Of a stretch of DNA of 64,000 bases, positions 8,179 through 16,095 are shown one piece after another. The first letter of the stretch is position 1; each line of letters begins with the position of its first letter. The notes beneath the pieces are model-generated. The model did not search any database, was not told where the DNA came from, and saw only the letters and a list, made by a program, of their open reading frames with translations. The position numbers and the translations under genes were made by a program. This stretch comes from Bog-756 sp035949055 (GTDB lineage Bacteria; Actinomycetota; Acidimicrobiia; Acidimicrobiales; RAAP-2): contig DASZIO010000053.1 in assembly GCA_035949055.1 (NCBI GenBank), forward strand, positions 189,672 through 253,671, read 5' to 3'.

Positions 8179-8763
8179 CTAGGCCAATCCGCCGGCACCG
8201 GGTTCGCGCAGGGCGTCGAGCACCGACCAACGCGGATCGCCGACCGGAGCACAGTCGCAACTCATGAGGTTCCAGTTGGCACCGCACTGCGGGCAGAGAC
8301 CCCGGCAGTCCGGTGAGCACAGCGGAGCGAGGGGTAGCTCGAGCAGCACGGCATCCCTCGCCATCGGCTCGAGGTCCACATCGTCCCCGCTCATTGGGTA
8401 CGCGTCCTCGTCCTCGTCGGTGCCACCTTCGGGCGTGAAGCGCTCGCGCACCGTGACGGTGGCCTCCGAGGTGACCGGTCCCCCACAGCGCCGGCACTCC
8501 CCGACCCAGGGCGCGCTGACCGTCCCCTGAGCGGCGATCCCACCCGGGTAGGACGAAAGGGTGAGGTCGACCACCACCGGCTCACCCTCTGTCACCGAGA
8601 CGCTGATCGCCGCCAACCCCTCGATCAGGCCGCGGCATACCTCGTGGCGGGACGCTCCGACCGTCCGGCGCAGCGCCGCCACCGGTACGACAAACGGACG
8701 GGACCGTGACGGGTTGCCGGCCGGGTCAGTCGAGGTCCTGGTCGAAGAAGCCTTCTGGCTCAT
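8179..8763 (-). CDS. DUF177 (YceD-family) protein
   Basis: 194 residues. The family pattern is visible as GECRRCGGPV in the middle and CSPDCRGLCPQCGANWN near the end, where cysteine pairs probably bind metal. YceD proteins sit next to rpmF in most bacteria and in plants are linked to 23S rRNA accumulation. The first 20 residues overlap the upstream coiled-coil gene by 38 bases in another frame, so the true start may be further in; no Shine-Dalgarno sequence settles it. It precedes rpmF by 12 bases. Confidence 0.87.
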   Translation of the reverse strand: MSQKASSTRTSTDPAGNPSRSRPFVVPVAALRRTVGASRHEVCRGLIEGLAAISVSVTEGEPVVVDLTLSSYPGGIAAQGTVSAPWVGECRRCGGPVTSEATVTVRERFTPEGGTDEDEDAYPMSGDDVDLEPMARDAVLLELPLAPLCSPDCRGLCPQCGANWNLMSCDCAPVGDPRWSVLDALREPGAGGLA

Positions 8764-9334
8764 CGGCGTTCGGGCCTCCTTCGAGCTGGGTCGGCGCCAG
8801 GCTGGTGCTGCCCTGGTCGCCGATCTCGACCTTCGGCACCGGGGTCACCTGCAGCTTCTGGCGTCCGGCCTGCACGGTCCTCAGGGTCCGGTCGAGCACG
8901 ATCTCGAAGCTGGCCAGCTTCTGATCGGCGTAGTCCTCGGCCTCGTGACGGAGCCGGCGGGCCTCCTCGTTGGCGTCGTCCAGGATGCGCTGCGCCACGT
9001 GGTTGGCCTGCCGGACGACCTCGGTGCGCTGAACCATGCGCTCGGCCTGAACGCGCACCTCTTCGAGGAGCTCATCGGCCTCACGCTGCTTTTCGGCCAG
9101 GAACTCGTCGCGCTCTTTCAGCAGCCAGCGTGCCTCGCGAAGCTCGTCCGGCATGTGGTCCAGTGCCGCCTGGAGCAGCTCGGCCAGCTCCTCCCTCGAG
9201 ACCAGTACCGAGGCCGACAGCGGCATCGCCTTGGCCGTTTGCACGACGTCGAGAGCCGCCCTGATCAGGGCCTCGGCGTCGTGCTCCTCGACGGCGGCCC
9301 GTTGCTGCTCGAGGTCCTCGAACAGGTCACTCAT
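8726..9334 (-). CDS. Coiled-coil protein, probable SepIVA/DivIVA-like septation factor
   Basis: 202 residues, mostly alpha-helical. A central heptad-rich stretch from about residue 70 to 150 (LLKERDEFLAEKQREADELL, EEARRLRHEAEDYADQKL) resembles DivIVA-type coiled coils. The tail is acidic and disordered. In mycobacteria the septation factor SepIVA lies directly upstream of the DUF177 gene, rnc and fpg, and this gene holds the equivalent place between coaD and DUF177. The assignment to SepIVA rests mainly on that order. It would act in positioning cell-envelope synthesis. It overlaps coaD by 8 bases. Confidence 0.7.
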   Translation of the reverse strand: MSDLFEDLEQQRAAVEEHDAEALIRAALDVVQTAKAMPLSASVLVSREELAELLQAALDHMPDELREARWLLKERDEFLAEKQREADELLEEVRVQAERMVQRTEVVRQANHVAQRILDDANEEARRLRHEAEDYADQKLASFEIVLDRTLRTVQAGRQKLQVTPVPKVEIGDQGSTSLAPTQLEGGPNADEPEGFFDQDLD

Positions 9335-9809
9335 CCGCGAATTTCTCCTTCAGCCGGAGGGCGACCACCTCAGGCACGAAGGCGGTCACGTCGCCGCCGA
9401 ATCGGGCGACCTCACGCAGCAGCCGAGAGGCGATGAAGGAATGGGCCGAGCTGGTCGGGATGAACAGTGTCTCCACTCCGGACAACTGCTTGTTCATCTG
9501 TGCCATCTGGAGCTCGTTCTCGAAGTCCGACACCGCCCGCAGACCCTTCACGATGGCGCTCGCGCCGACCTCCTGGGCCACATTGACCACCAAGGTGGCC
9601 ACCGAGACGATGCGCACGTTGACCAGGTGGGAGAGGGACTCCTCCAGCATCTCCTGGCGCTCCCCGAGGTCGAACAGGGCCTCGGTCTTCTGCGGGTTGC
9701 GCAGCGTGGCCACCACCACCTCGTCGAAGAGGCGCGCGGCACGCTCGATGACCTCGAGGTGCCCGTTGTGGACCGGATCGAACGAACCCGGGATGAGCGC
9801 AATCCTCAC
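9327..9809 (-). CDS. coaD: Phosphopantetheine adenylyltransferase
   Basis: 160 residues, exactly the family length. The nucleotidyltransferase motif GSFDPVHNGH (HNGH at residues 14-17) and the C-terminal TSSAHSFIASRLLRE, the counterpart of the ISSTLVRE motif, are both present. It transfers AMP from ATP to 4'-phosphopantetheine to make dephospho-CoA. ATG 9809 overlaps the rsmD stop by 4 bases (ATGA), so the two genes are translationally coupled, as in many bacteria. Confidence 0.97.
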   Translation of the reverse strand: MRIALIPGSFDPVHNGHLEVIERAARLFDEVVVATLRNPQKTEALFDLGERQEMLEESLSHLVNVRIVSVATLVVNVAQEVGASAIVKGLRAVSDFENELQMAQMNKQLSGVETLFIPTSSAHSFIASRLLREVARFGGDVTAFVPEVVALRLKEKFADE

Positions 9810-10435
9810 GAGACACCTCTCTCAGTGACCAGCTCCGACGAGGCCTGTCGTACCGGTTCCGGCGAGGTCTGCCCCACCGGTTCCGGTCTGGCGACGATGA
9901 CCGGTTCCGGCCTGGCCACGGTCACGATCGTACCCCCATACCGCTTGGACTTTACGATCCCCCATCCGGGTACCGAAGGGATCGGCGCACCGGATTCGAG
10001 GACGGCCAGGTCGGCCGGCAGCCGGGCCAACAGGGTGCTCCAGTCCTCGTAGTCATAGGGCGGATCACACAGCGCCAGGTCATAGCGAGATGCGGTGGTG
10101 GCCATCCACGCGCTGGCTTCGGCTCGGATCAGCGTGGCATCGCCATTCCCCTCGGCATCAGGGATGCCCACACCGACCAGGTTCGCTCGGACCGCATCGA
10201 TCGCGCTCGCCGCGCGGTCGACGAACGTGACGGAGGCTGCGCCCCTCGACAACGCCTCGATACCCATCGCCCCCGATCCGGCGAACAGGTCGAGCACCTG
10301 CATCCCCTCGACGCCGCCCAAGCTGTAGAGGATGTCGAACACCGCCTCGCGGACCCGATCCAAGGTCGGTCGTACGGCGGGCCCCACCGGTGCAGTCAGT
10401 CGCCGTCCGCGCAGCTCGCCAGCGATCACACGCAC
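9806..10435 (-). CDS. rsmD: 16S rRNA (guanine-N2)-methyltransferase RsmD
   Basis: 209 residues. The SAM-binding motif VLDLFAGSGAMGIEALSRGA and the catalytic DPPY at residues 124-127 identify RsmD, which methylates G966 of 16S rRNA. GTG 10435 gives the canonical MRVIAGELRGRRL start and is preceded by a TAGGCT hexamer ending 6 bases away, so this is likely a leaderless gene and the head of the rsmD-coaD-coiled-coil-DUF177 chain. Oddly, residues about 173-205 are an extra tail built from 8-residue repeats (ARPEPVIV, ARPEPVGQ, TSPEPVRQ) not found in the family. Confidence 0.94.
   Translation of the reverse strand: MRVIAGELRGRRLTAPVGPAVRPTLDRVREAVFDILYSLGGVEGMQVLDLFAGSGAMGIEALSRGAASVTFVDRAASAIDAVRANLVGVGIPDAEGNGDATLIRAEASAWMATTASRYDLALCDPPYDYEDWSTLLARLPADLAVLESGAPIPSVPGWGIVKSKRYGGTIVTVARPEPVIVARPEPVGQTSPEPVRQASSELVTERGVS
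9830..9925. repeat. 24-bp minisatellite inside the 3' end of rsmD
   Basis: The core ACCGGTTCCGG recurs at 9852, 9876 and 9900, a period of exactly 24 bases. This corresponds to the 8-residue PEPV repeat in the RsmD tail. Confidence 0.7.
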
Positions 10436-10441
10436 CGTTGC

Positions 10442-10447
10442 AGCCTA
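10442..10447 (-). promoter_or_regulatory. Putative leaderless -10 element for rsmD
   Basis: TAGGCT on the minus strand, then 6 bases and the GTG start at 10435. There is no Shine-Dalgarno sequence. Confidence 0.5.
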
Positions 10448-10488
10448 CCGGGCACGTTCTCGGCCCACGGTTCGGGCCGTGAACCCTA

Positions 10489-10523
10489 GGCATCAGCTTT
10501 TGAGCCATGGCATCAGCTCTTGA
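10489..10523. repeat. Direct repeat at the recG stop codon
   Basis: GGCATCAGCTTTTGA (10489-10503) is repeated as GGCATCAGCTCTTGA (10509-10523), a 20-base period. The second copy covers the last codons and stop of recG, so this looks like a small duplication of the gene end. An inverted repeat CACGG/CCGTG lies just beyond, at about 10466-10481. Confidence 0.55.
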
Positions 10524-12828
10524 AGAGGAACTCGGCCTCGGTCTCGTCGATGAAGAGGCGCAGCTCGTCAGCCAACAACTCATGCTGCACCAGGCCCGGA
10601 TCGCCGGCGACCATCTGTTCGGCAACCTCCCGGGCCATCACCACCAGGTCCCGATCTGAGACCAGCTTGGCCAACCGGAGATCGCTTCTGCCCTTCTGGC
10701 GGGAGCCGAGGATGGTGCCCTCGCCCCGCAGCTCGAGATCCACCTCGGCCAGCGCGAAGCCGTCGACGCTGCCCTCCAGGGCTGAGAGCCGGGCGGCCGC
10801 TTCGGGCGCGTCGTTGCTCGACAGCAGATAGCACCAGGCCCGGTCGCGCCCCCGCCCGACCCGCCCCCGCAGCTGGTGGAGCTGCGCGATGCCGAACCGG
10901 TCGGCGTCCTCGATGACCATGACCGTGGCCTCGGGGACGTCAACGCCGACCTCGATGACGGTCGTGGCTACCAGGACGTCGACCCCGCCTCTCCGGAACT
11001 CGGCCATGGACCGCTCCTTCTCAGCCGAGGACAATTGGCCGTGGAGGATGCCGATCCGGAGCCCCGCCAGCTCGGCGCCGGCCAACCGTTCGGCCTCGGC
11101 GACCACCGAAGTGGCCTCGACCCGCTCCGATCCCTCGACCAGGGGGCAGACCACGAAGGCCCGCCGTCCCGCCTCGGCTTCGGATCGCACCCGCTTCCAG
11201 GCCGCATCCACCTGCCGCGGTGTACGCGCCCATTGTGTGGTCACCGGGAGCCGCCCCGGTGGGAGCTCGTCGATGATGGTCATGTCGAGGTCCCCGAAGA
11301 CAACCATGGCCGCGGTCCGGGGAATGGGCGTGGCTGTCATGACCAGGAGGTCGGGGTCCTGCCCGCGGCCATCGGCGCCCCGGCCCTTCTCCCGCAGCGC
11401 GGCCCGTTGCTCCACCCCGAAGCGGTGTTGCTCGTCGATGACGGCTACGCCGAGCGACCGGAAGGTGACCTGATCGGTCAGCAGGGCGTGGGTCCCGATG
11501 AGGACGTCCACCGAGCCGTCGGCGAGTCCGCTCAGGATGGTCGCCCGTTCACCGGCGGTCGTCCTCGACGTGAGCAGCGCCACCCGAAGCGGTCGTTCGC
11601 CGGCGAGAGTGGCCGGATCGGGCACCGACAGCCCGTCCACCAGGGACCGGACCGCGGTGCCGTGCTGCTCGGCGAGCACTTCGGTCGGCGCCATCAACGC
11701 GCCCTGATGGCCCCCCTCCACCGCGACCAGCAGCGCGGCCACGGCTACGACCGTCTTGCCCGATCCCACGTCGCCTTGCAAGAGCCGGTGCATGGGCAGG
11801 GGCCCGGCCAGATCCTCACCGATCACCGCCATGGCCTGGCGCTGGGCTCCGGTGAGCTCGAACCCCAGCCCGGCGATGAAGCGCTCGACCAGGGTGATCT
11901 GCCCGTCGCCACGGGCTGTCCGGTGGCGGATCCCGCGAGCGTCCTCCTGCAACCGCTCCCGGCGCAGGACCAGGTCCAGCTGGAGCCGGAAGAGCTCGTC
12001 GAAGGCCAGGCGGCGGCGGGCGGGCTCGGCCTCGTCGAGCGACGCCGGCCGGTGGATCTGGTTGAAAGCCGCCGTCCGGTCGATGAGCCCGTTGCCCGTC
12101 CGGACCGGATCGGGCAGCGGATCGGCGAACGTGCCGGCCCGGTCGAGGGATTCGGCGACGTACCGACTGATACGGGTCGAGGTGAGCTTGGCCCGCTCCG
12201 TGAGCGGATAGACGGGAAAGACGCGGCCGGCGCTCGGCACCGGTCCGTCGCCGATACCGTCGTCGGCGCCGGTGTCGCCCTCGCCGCTGTCGCCTTCACC
12301 GGTTCCGTCGCCCCCACCGGCTGGCTGCAAGACCTCGACCGTCGGACTGTTCAACTGCCGCGAGCCCCGGTAGGTGCCCACGGAGCCGAAGAACAGGGCC
12401 AGCGTGCCGACCGGCAGTTGCTTGGCCCTCCACACCTGGTTGAAGAAGACCACCTGGACGCAGCCGCTCGCGTCCGCCACCTCCAGTTCCACCCGGGCCG
12501 GAGACCGCCGCCGTCCCCGTCCGTAGCCCGAGCTCGGGCGACCGACCCGGGTCACGCGGCCGAGCACGGATGCCTTGTCCCCCGGGGTCAGGGAGGCGAC
12601 GGGGACGAGTCGGGTGCCGTCGATGTACCGCCCTTGGCGCGGGTAGTGGGTGATCAGGTCGAGGACCGAGCCGATGCCGAGCTCGGCGAGCTCACGCTGT
12701 GCGGTGCTGCCCACCCCCCGGAGAACCGACACGGGCAACTCGGCCAGCTGGCGGAGCCGTCGACCATTTTTGCTTTCCGGCCGCGGTGGCGCCGTCGGTG
12801 TGCGTTCGGCCGGGGCGGGATCGCTCAC
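10513..12828 (-). CDS. recG: ATP-dependent DNA helicase RecG
   Basis: 771 residues, slightly longer than usual. An N-terminal wedge (OB-fold) domain is followed by the helicase core: Walker A LLQGDVGSGKTVVA, the motif APTEVLAEQH, the DEQHRFGV box in place of DExH, TATPIPRT, and the C-terminal QLHQLRGRVGRGR. RecG remodels stalled replication forks and Holliday junctions. A Gly/Asp/Glu-rich insertion (about residues 175-195) interrupts the wedge domain and is probably a disordered loop. The GTG at 12828 has no obvious Shine-Dalgarno sequence. The gene follows fakA by 73 bases, the usual actinobacterial order. Confidence 0.96.
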   Translation of the reverse strand: MSDPAPAERTPTAPPRPESKNGRRLRQLAELPVSVLRGVGSTAQRELAELGIGSVLDLITHYPRQGRYIDGTRLVPVASLTPGDKASVLGRVTRVGRPSSGYGRGRRRSPARVELEVADASGCVQVVFFNQVWRAKQLPVGTLALFFGSVGTYRGSRQLNSPTVEVLQPAGGGDGTGEGDSGEGDTGADDGIGDGPVPSAGRVFPVYPLTERAKLTSTRISRYVAESLDRAGTFADPLPDPVRTGNGLIDRTAAFNQIHRPASLDEAEPARRRLAFDELFRLQLDLVLRRERLQEDARGIRHRTARGDGQITLVERFIAGLGFELTGAQRQAMAVIGEDLAGPLPMHRLLQGDVGSGKTVVAVAALLVAVEGGHQGALMAPTEVLAEQHGTAVRSLVDGLSVPDPATLAGERPLRVALLTSRTTAGERATILSGLADGSVDVLIGTHALLTDQVTFRSLGVAVIDEQHRFGVEQRAALREKGRGADGRGQDPDLLVMTATPIPRTAAMVVFGDLDMTIIDELPPGRLPVTTQWARTPRQVDAAWKRVRSEAEAGRRAFVVCPLVEGSERVEATSVVAEAERLAGAELAGLRIGILHGQLSSAEKERSMAEFRRGGVDVLVATTVIEVGVDVPEATVMVIEDADRFGIAQLHQLRGRVGRGRDRAWCYLLSSNDAPEAAARLSALEGSVDGFALAEVDLELRGEGTILGSRQKGRSDLRLAKLVSDRDLVVMAREVAEQMVAGDPGLVQHELLADELRLFIDETEAEFLFKS

Positions 12829-12901
12829 GCGACTGCCGGGCCCGCCGCCGCGGCCGTGGGGCCGGTACCACGGGACGCCCGGACGCTCTGTCGATGGAGG
12901 C

Positions 12902-14593
12902 TCACTCGATAGAGAAGAGGTACGGGTAGTGCGGCTGGCCTCCGTGGTGAACCTCGGTCTCGACCTCCGGTCGGTGGTCGCGTAACCATTCGGTGATCCG
13001 TCGGGTGTCCGCCGCGCCGGATCCCTCGCCCTCGATGATGGTCACCAGGCCGTGGGTGTCCTGCACGAGCAGGTCGAGCAGGGAGCAGGCCGCATCCGAC
13101 AGGGTGTCACGCACCACCTCGATCCCGGTGCGGGAGAGCCCCAGCCAGTCGCCGGCGGCAATCGGCCCCACCTTCGATTCCGCGTCGCGCACCGCCCGGG
13201 TGACCTCGCCGGGTACCACCTCGAGGGCCGAGTCCTCCATGGCCTGGGCGTTCACGTCGCCGTGCGCCTCGGGGTCGTAGGCCAGCAGCGCGGCGAACCC
13301 CTCCGCGATCGTGTCGGTCGGGACGACCCACACCCGCTTGTCGGTGAGCTCGTCGACCCGGGCGGCTACCGGTCGGATGTTGCCGTTGTTGGGCAGGATG
13401 ACCACCTCGTCGGAACGGAGGGCGTCGACCGCTTCGACCAGCTCGGCCGTGGACGGGTTCATCGACTGCCCACCCGAGAGCAGGCCCTGGACCCCGAGCG
13501 AATGGAAGATCCGCCCGATGCCGTCGCCGGTGGCCACCGCCACCACCCCGGTGGTCGGAGCCGGCCCGGATGGCGTCTCGTCGGGTCCGGTCCCGGCCTT
13601 GGCCACCGCCTCGCGGACCCAGCGCTCTTCTTCCACCTGCTCGAGCAGGTCGGTGACCCGGATCGAGTAAGGGCGGCCGGCCTGGAGCGACACCTCGATG
13701 GCCGCCCCGATGTCATCGGTGTGGATGTGGCAGTTCCAGGTGCCGTCCCCCCCCACCACGACGATCGAGTCGCCGAGCCCGGCCCACACCTCCTTGAAGG
13801 ACGGGATGGTCTCGTCGGCCGCGTCGAGGAGGTACATGACCTCATAGCGCAGTCCGGTCAGGTTGCTCTCGGCGTCGCCGTCGGCCGCCGATGCGAACGC
13901 CGTGCCGGGAGCCTCCGGATTCATCGGCCCGAAGCTGGTGGCCGGGAGATCGGGCGGCTTGGGCATCGAGCGCCCGTCGACCACCGAGAGCAGCGCATCG
14001 AAGAGCAGCACGAGGCCGGCCCCACCGGCATCGACCACGCCGGCTTGTTCCAGCACGGGCAGGAGCGTCGGCGTCAGTTCGAGTGCCTCGGCGGCCGCCG
14101 CCCGCGAGGCCTCGGCCACGTCCACCAGCGACTTTCCGGCCTCTGCCGCCGCATGCGCTCCTTCGGCGGCGCGCCGGGCCACGGTGAGGATGGTCCCCTC
14201 CACCGGGCGCATCACCGCCTCGCGGGCCAGCCGGTCGGCGATGGCCAGGGCGTTCGACCACTCGGTGGCCCCGGGCCTGGCTGACGGACAGTTGAGCCCC
14301 TCGGCGATGCCTCGAAGCAGTTGGGACAGGATGACCCCCGAGTTGCCCCGCGCCCCCATGAGCGACCCGTGGGCGATGGCCCGGCAGGTGGCGTCGAGGT
14401 CGGGGGACTCGAGTCCGGCGAGCTCGTCGGTCACCGACTCGAGCGTCAGGGCCATGTTGGTGCCGGTGTCGCCGTCGGGCACGGGGTAGACGTTGAGACG
14501 GTTGATCACGTCCTGGTGGGAGCGCAACCCGTCCCGGTAGGTGGTGACCAATTGGCACAGCTCCGCGGCTCCGAGCGCGTCGATGACCACCAT
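12902..14593 (-). CDS. fakA: Fatty-acid kinase ATP-binding subunit / DAK2-domain protein (FakA/YloV)
   Basis: 563 residues. The N-terminal DAK2 domain shows the phosphate-binding YPVPDGDTGTNM and the loop GARGNSGVILSQ; the C-terminal half is the FakB-interacting region typical of YloV. The protein phosphorylates fatty acids presented by FakB lipid carriers; in actinobacteria it is also annotated as a dihydroxyacetone-kinase-like protein. No fakB is in the window. The ATG at 14593 follows a TAGCAT hexamer by 7 bases, suggesting a leaderless message, and it is divergent from rpmB. Confidence 0.9.
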   Translation of the reverse strand: MVVIDALGAAELCQLVTTYRDGLRSHQDVINRLNVYPVPDGDTGTNMALTLESVTDELAGLESPDLDATCRAIAHGSLMGARGNSGVILSQLLRGIAEGLNCPSARPGATEWSNALAIADRLAREAVMRPVEGTILTVARRAAEGAHAAAEAGKSLVDVAEASRAAAAEALELTPTLLPVLEQAGVVDAGGAGLVLLFDALLSVVDGRSMPKPPDLPATSFGPMNPEAPGTAFASAADGDAESNLTGLRYEVMYLLDAADETIPSFKEVWAGLGDSIVVVGGDGTWNCHIHTDDIGAAIEVSLQAGRPYSIRVTDLLEQVEEERWVREAVAKAGTGPDETPSGPAPTTGVVAVATGDGIGRIFHSLGVQGLLSGGQSMNPSTAELVEAVDALRSDEVVILPNNGNIRPVAARVDELTDKRVWVVPTDTIAEGFAALLAYDPEAHGDVNAQAMEDSALEVVPGEVTRAVRDAESKVGPIAAGDWLGLSRTGIEVVRDTLSDAACSLLDLLVQDTHGLVTIIEGEGSGAADTRRITEWLRDHRPEVETEVHHGGQPHYPYLFSIE

Positions 14594-14600
14594 CTCCAGG

Positions 14601-14610
14601 ATGCTAATCT
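14601..14610. promoter_or_regulatory. Overlapping back-to-back -10 elements for fakA and rpmB
   Basis: On the minus strand TAGCAT (14601-14606) lies 7 bases before the fakA ATG. On the plus strand TAATCT (14605-14610), preceded by TG one base away as in an extended -10, faces rpmB. The two hexamers share two bases, so the two promoters probably cannot fire at once. Confidence 0.45.
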
Positions 14611-14650
14611 TTGACGCTTACCCCGGAATCGGAGAGGAAGCAACGACGTC

Positions 14651-14860
14651 ATGGCAGCGGTGTGTGAGGTGTGCGGCAAGCGGCCGTCATTCGGAATGAG
14701 CATCAGCCACTCGCACCGGCGCACCAAGCGTCGCTGGAACCCCAACATCCAGCGGGTCAGGGCCATCGTGGACGGAGCTCCCAAGCGGGTGAATGCCTGC
14801 ACGTCGTGCATCCGGGCCGGCAAGGTCGTCAAGCGACCCGTCCGGGACATCCCGGCGTAG
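14651..14860 (+). CDS. rpmB: 50S ribosomal protein L28
   Basis: 69 residues. It begins MAAVCEVCGKRPSFGMSISH and has two CxxC pairs (CEVC and CTSC), a zinc-binding L28 form, with the basic motif HRRTKRRWNPNIQ that contacts 23S rRNA. ATG 14651 has a good GAGAGGAAG Shine-Dalgarno sequence. rpmB divergent from fakA and next to thiL is a conserved actinobacterial arrangement. Confidence 0.97.
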   Translation: MAAVCEVCGKRPSFGMSISHSHRRTKRRWNPNIQRVRAIVDGAPKRVNACTSCIRAGKVVKRPVRDIPA

Positions 14861-14898
14861 CGGCTCGGCCACTCACGCCTGTCACTCAGGCCGGCCAC

Positions 14899-15969
14899 TC
14901 AGAACCGGTGTTCCCAACCGCCCACCGGTAGCGGCCGCCCGTCGAGCGTGAGCACCGCCGGGTCGGTGGTGCAGGTGCCAATGGGCAGGGGTGCCCGCAA
15001 ACCGACCCCGGCAAACGCCCGGATCAGGTCGTCGGGCTCGGCGATCGCGATGATCAGCTCGTAGTCCTCTCCCCCCCGCAGTGCCTCGTCGGCGGTCGCC
15101 CCATCCGCCACCGGGAGGCTCATCAGGTCCAGGCCCACGCCCGATGCCCGGGCCAGGTGCCGCGCGTCGGTGGCCAGACCGTCGGACACATCGATGGCTG
15201 CCCTGGCGCCGGCCAGCCGGGCGGTCTCCCCCTCGTCCAGTCGGGCGGCCGGGCGGCGGTGGGCCTGGACGAGCTGGTCGGCCGCTGCTCCGTCGGGTCG
15301 GCTCCCGCCGGAGAGGACACGCAATCCCGCGGCCGACGCCCCCAGGGGTCCGGTCACGAAGAGCCGGTCGCCGGGCCGCGCTCCCGAGCGCAGGAGCGGT
15401 CCTTCGGACCCATCCCGGCCGCCACTTCCGCGCCACCCCCCGCCCTCGACACCGCCCTGGCCCTGCCGCGGGCGCAACGAGCCGACGGCGGCGGTCGCCA
15501 CGACCAGGGCCGGCGACTGCGAGAGATCGCCGCCGACCACCACGCACCCGCAGTCGATGGCCGCGGCGGCCAGGCCGGCCGACAGGCCGTCGAGATCGGT
15601 GCCGGCCGGCGCGGCCACCGAGACCAGGGCGTAGGTCGGCCGGGCTCCCATGGCAGCCAGGTCGGACACCGTGACCATGAGCGCCTTGAAGCCGGCGTCT
15701 TCGATGGTGCCGTGCGCCAGATCGATATGGATCCCCTCGACCACCAGGTCGGCGGCGAGCAGGATCCGATCTGGTCTTTGTGCTTGGCCTGGCGTGACGA
15801 CAGCGGCGTCGTCACCGATCCAGACGTCGCCAGCAGGAGGTACGTCCTCACCGGGCGACAAAGAACGGGCCGCGGCCTCAAAGCGGGCCTTGAATCGCTC
15901 GATGGCTGCGAATTCGCCGGTCGGACCGGTCGGACCCGGAAGGAACCCTCCGGAGTTGGGACTTTGCAC
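14899..15969 (-). CDS. thiL: Thiamine-monophosphate kinase
   Basis: 356 residues. The metal- and ATP-binding motif IGDDAAVV, the central VSDLAAMGARPTYALVS, VVGGDLSQS and the late IDVSDGLATDARHLARAS and GGEDYELI are the ThiL signature. It makes thiamine diphosphate from the monophosphate with ATP. A Gly/Arg-rich insertion (about residues 168-200) is unusual and probably a surface loop. The GTG at 15969 is preceded by TAGGCA ending 6 bases upstream, a near match to the leaderless pattern seen elsewhere. It converges on rpmB. Confidence 0.95.
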   Translation of the reverse strand: MQSPNSGGFLPGPTGPTGEFAAIERFKARFEAAARSLSPGEDVPPAGDVWIGDDAAVVTPGQAQRPDRILLAADLVVEGIHIDLAHGTIEDAGFKALMVTVSDLAAMGARPTYALVSVAAPAGTDLDGLSAGLAAAAIDCGCVVVGGDLSQSPALVVATAAVGSLRPRQGQGGVEGGGWRGSGGRDGSEGPLLRSGARPGDRLFVTGPLGASAAGLRVLSGGSRPDGAAADQLVQAHRRPAARLDEGETARLAGARAAIDVSDGLATDARHLARASGVGLDLMSLPVADGATADEALRGGEDYELIIAIAEPDDLIRAFAGVGLRAPLPIGTCTTDPAVLTLDGRPLPVGGWEHRF

Positions 15970-16095
15970 CCACCTTGCCTACCATTGACCAGAATCGCCG
16001 CCAGTAGAATCGGTGGAAAACCCGTGGACAGGCCGTTCACAACTGCGGCAGCGGGTTGGACCCGATCCGGATCCCCGAGGAGGATACGCCCGCCC

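Noticed and set aside
10876..12912. A 678-codon plus-strand open frame across recG
   Set aside because: Antisense to recG, Arg/Gly/Pro-rich, and without recognisable motifs or Shine-Dalgarno sequence.
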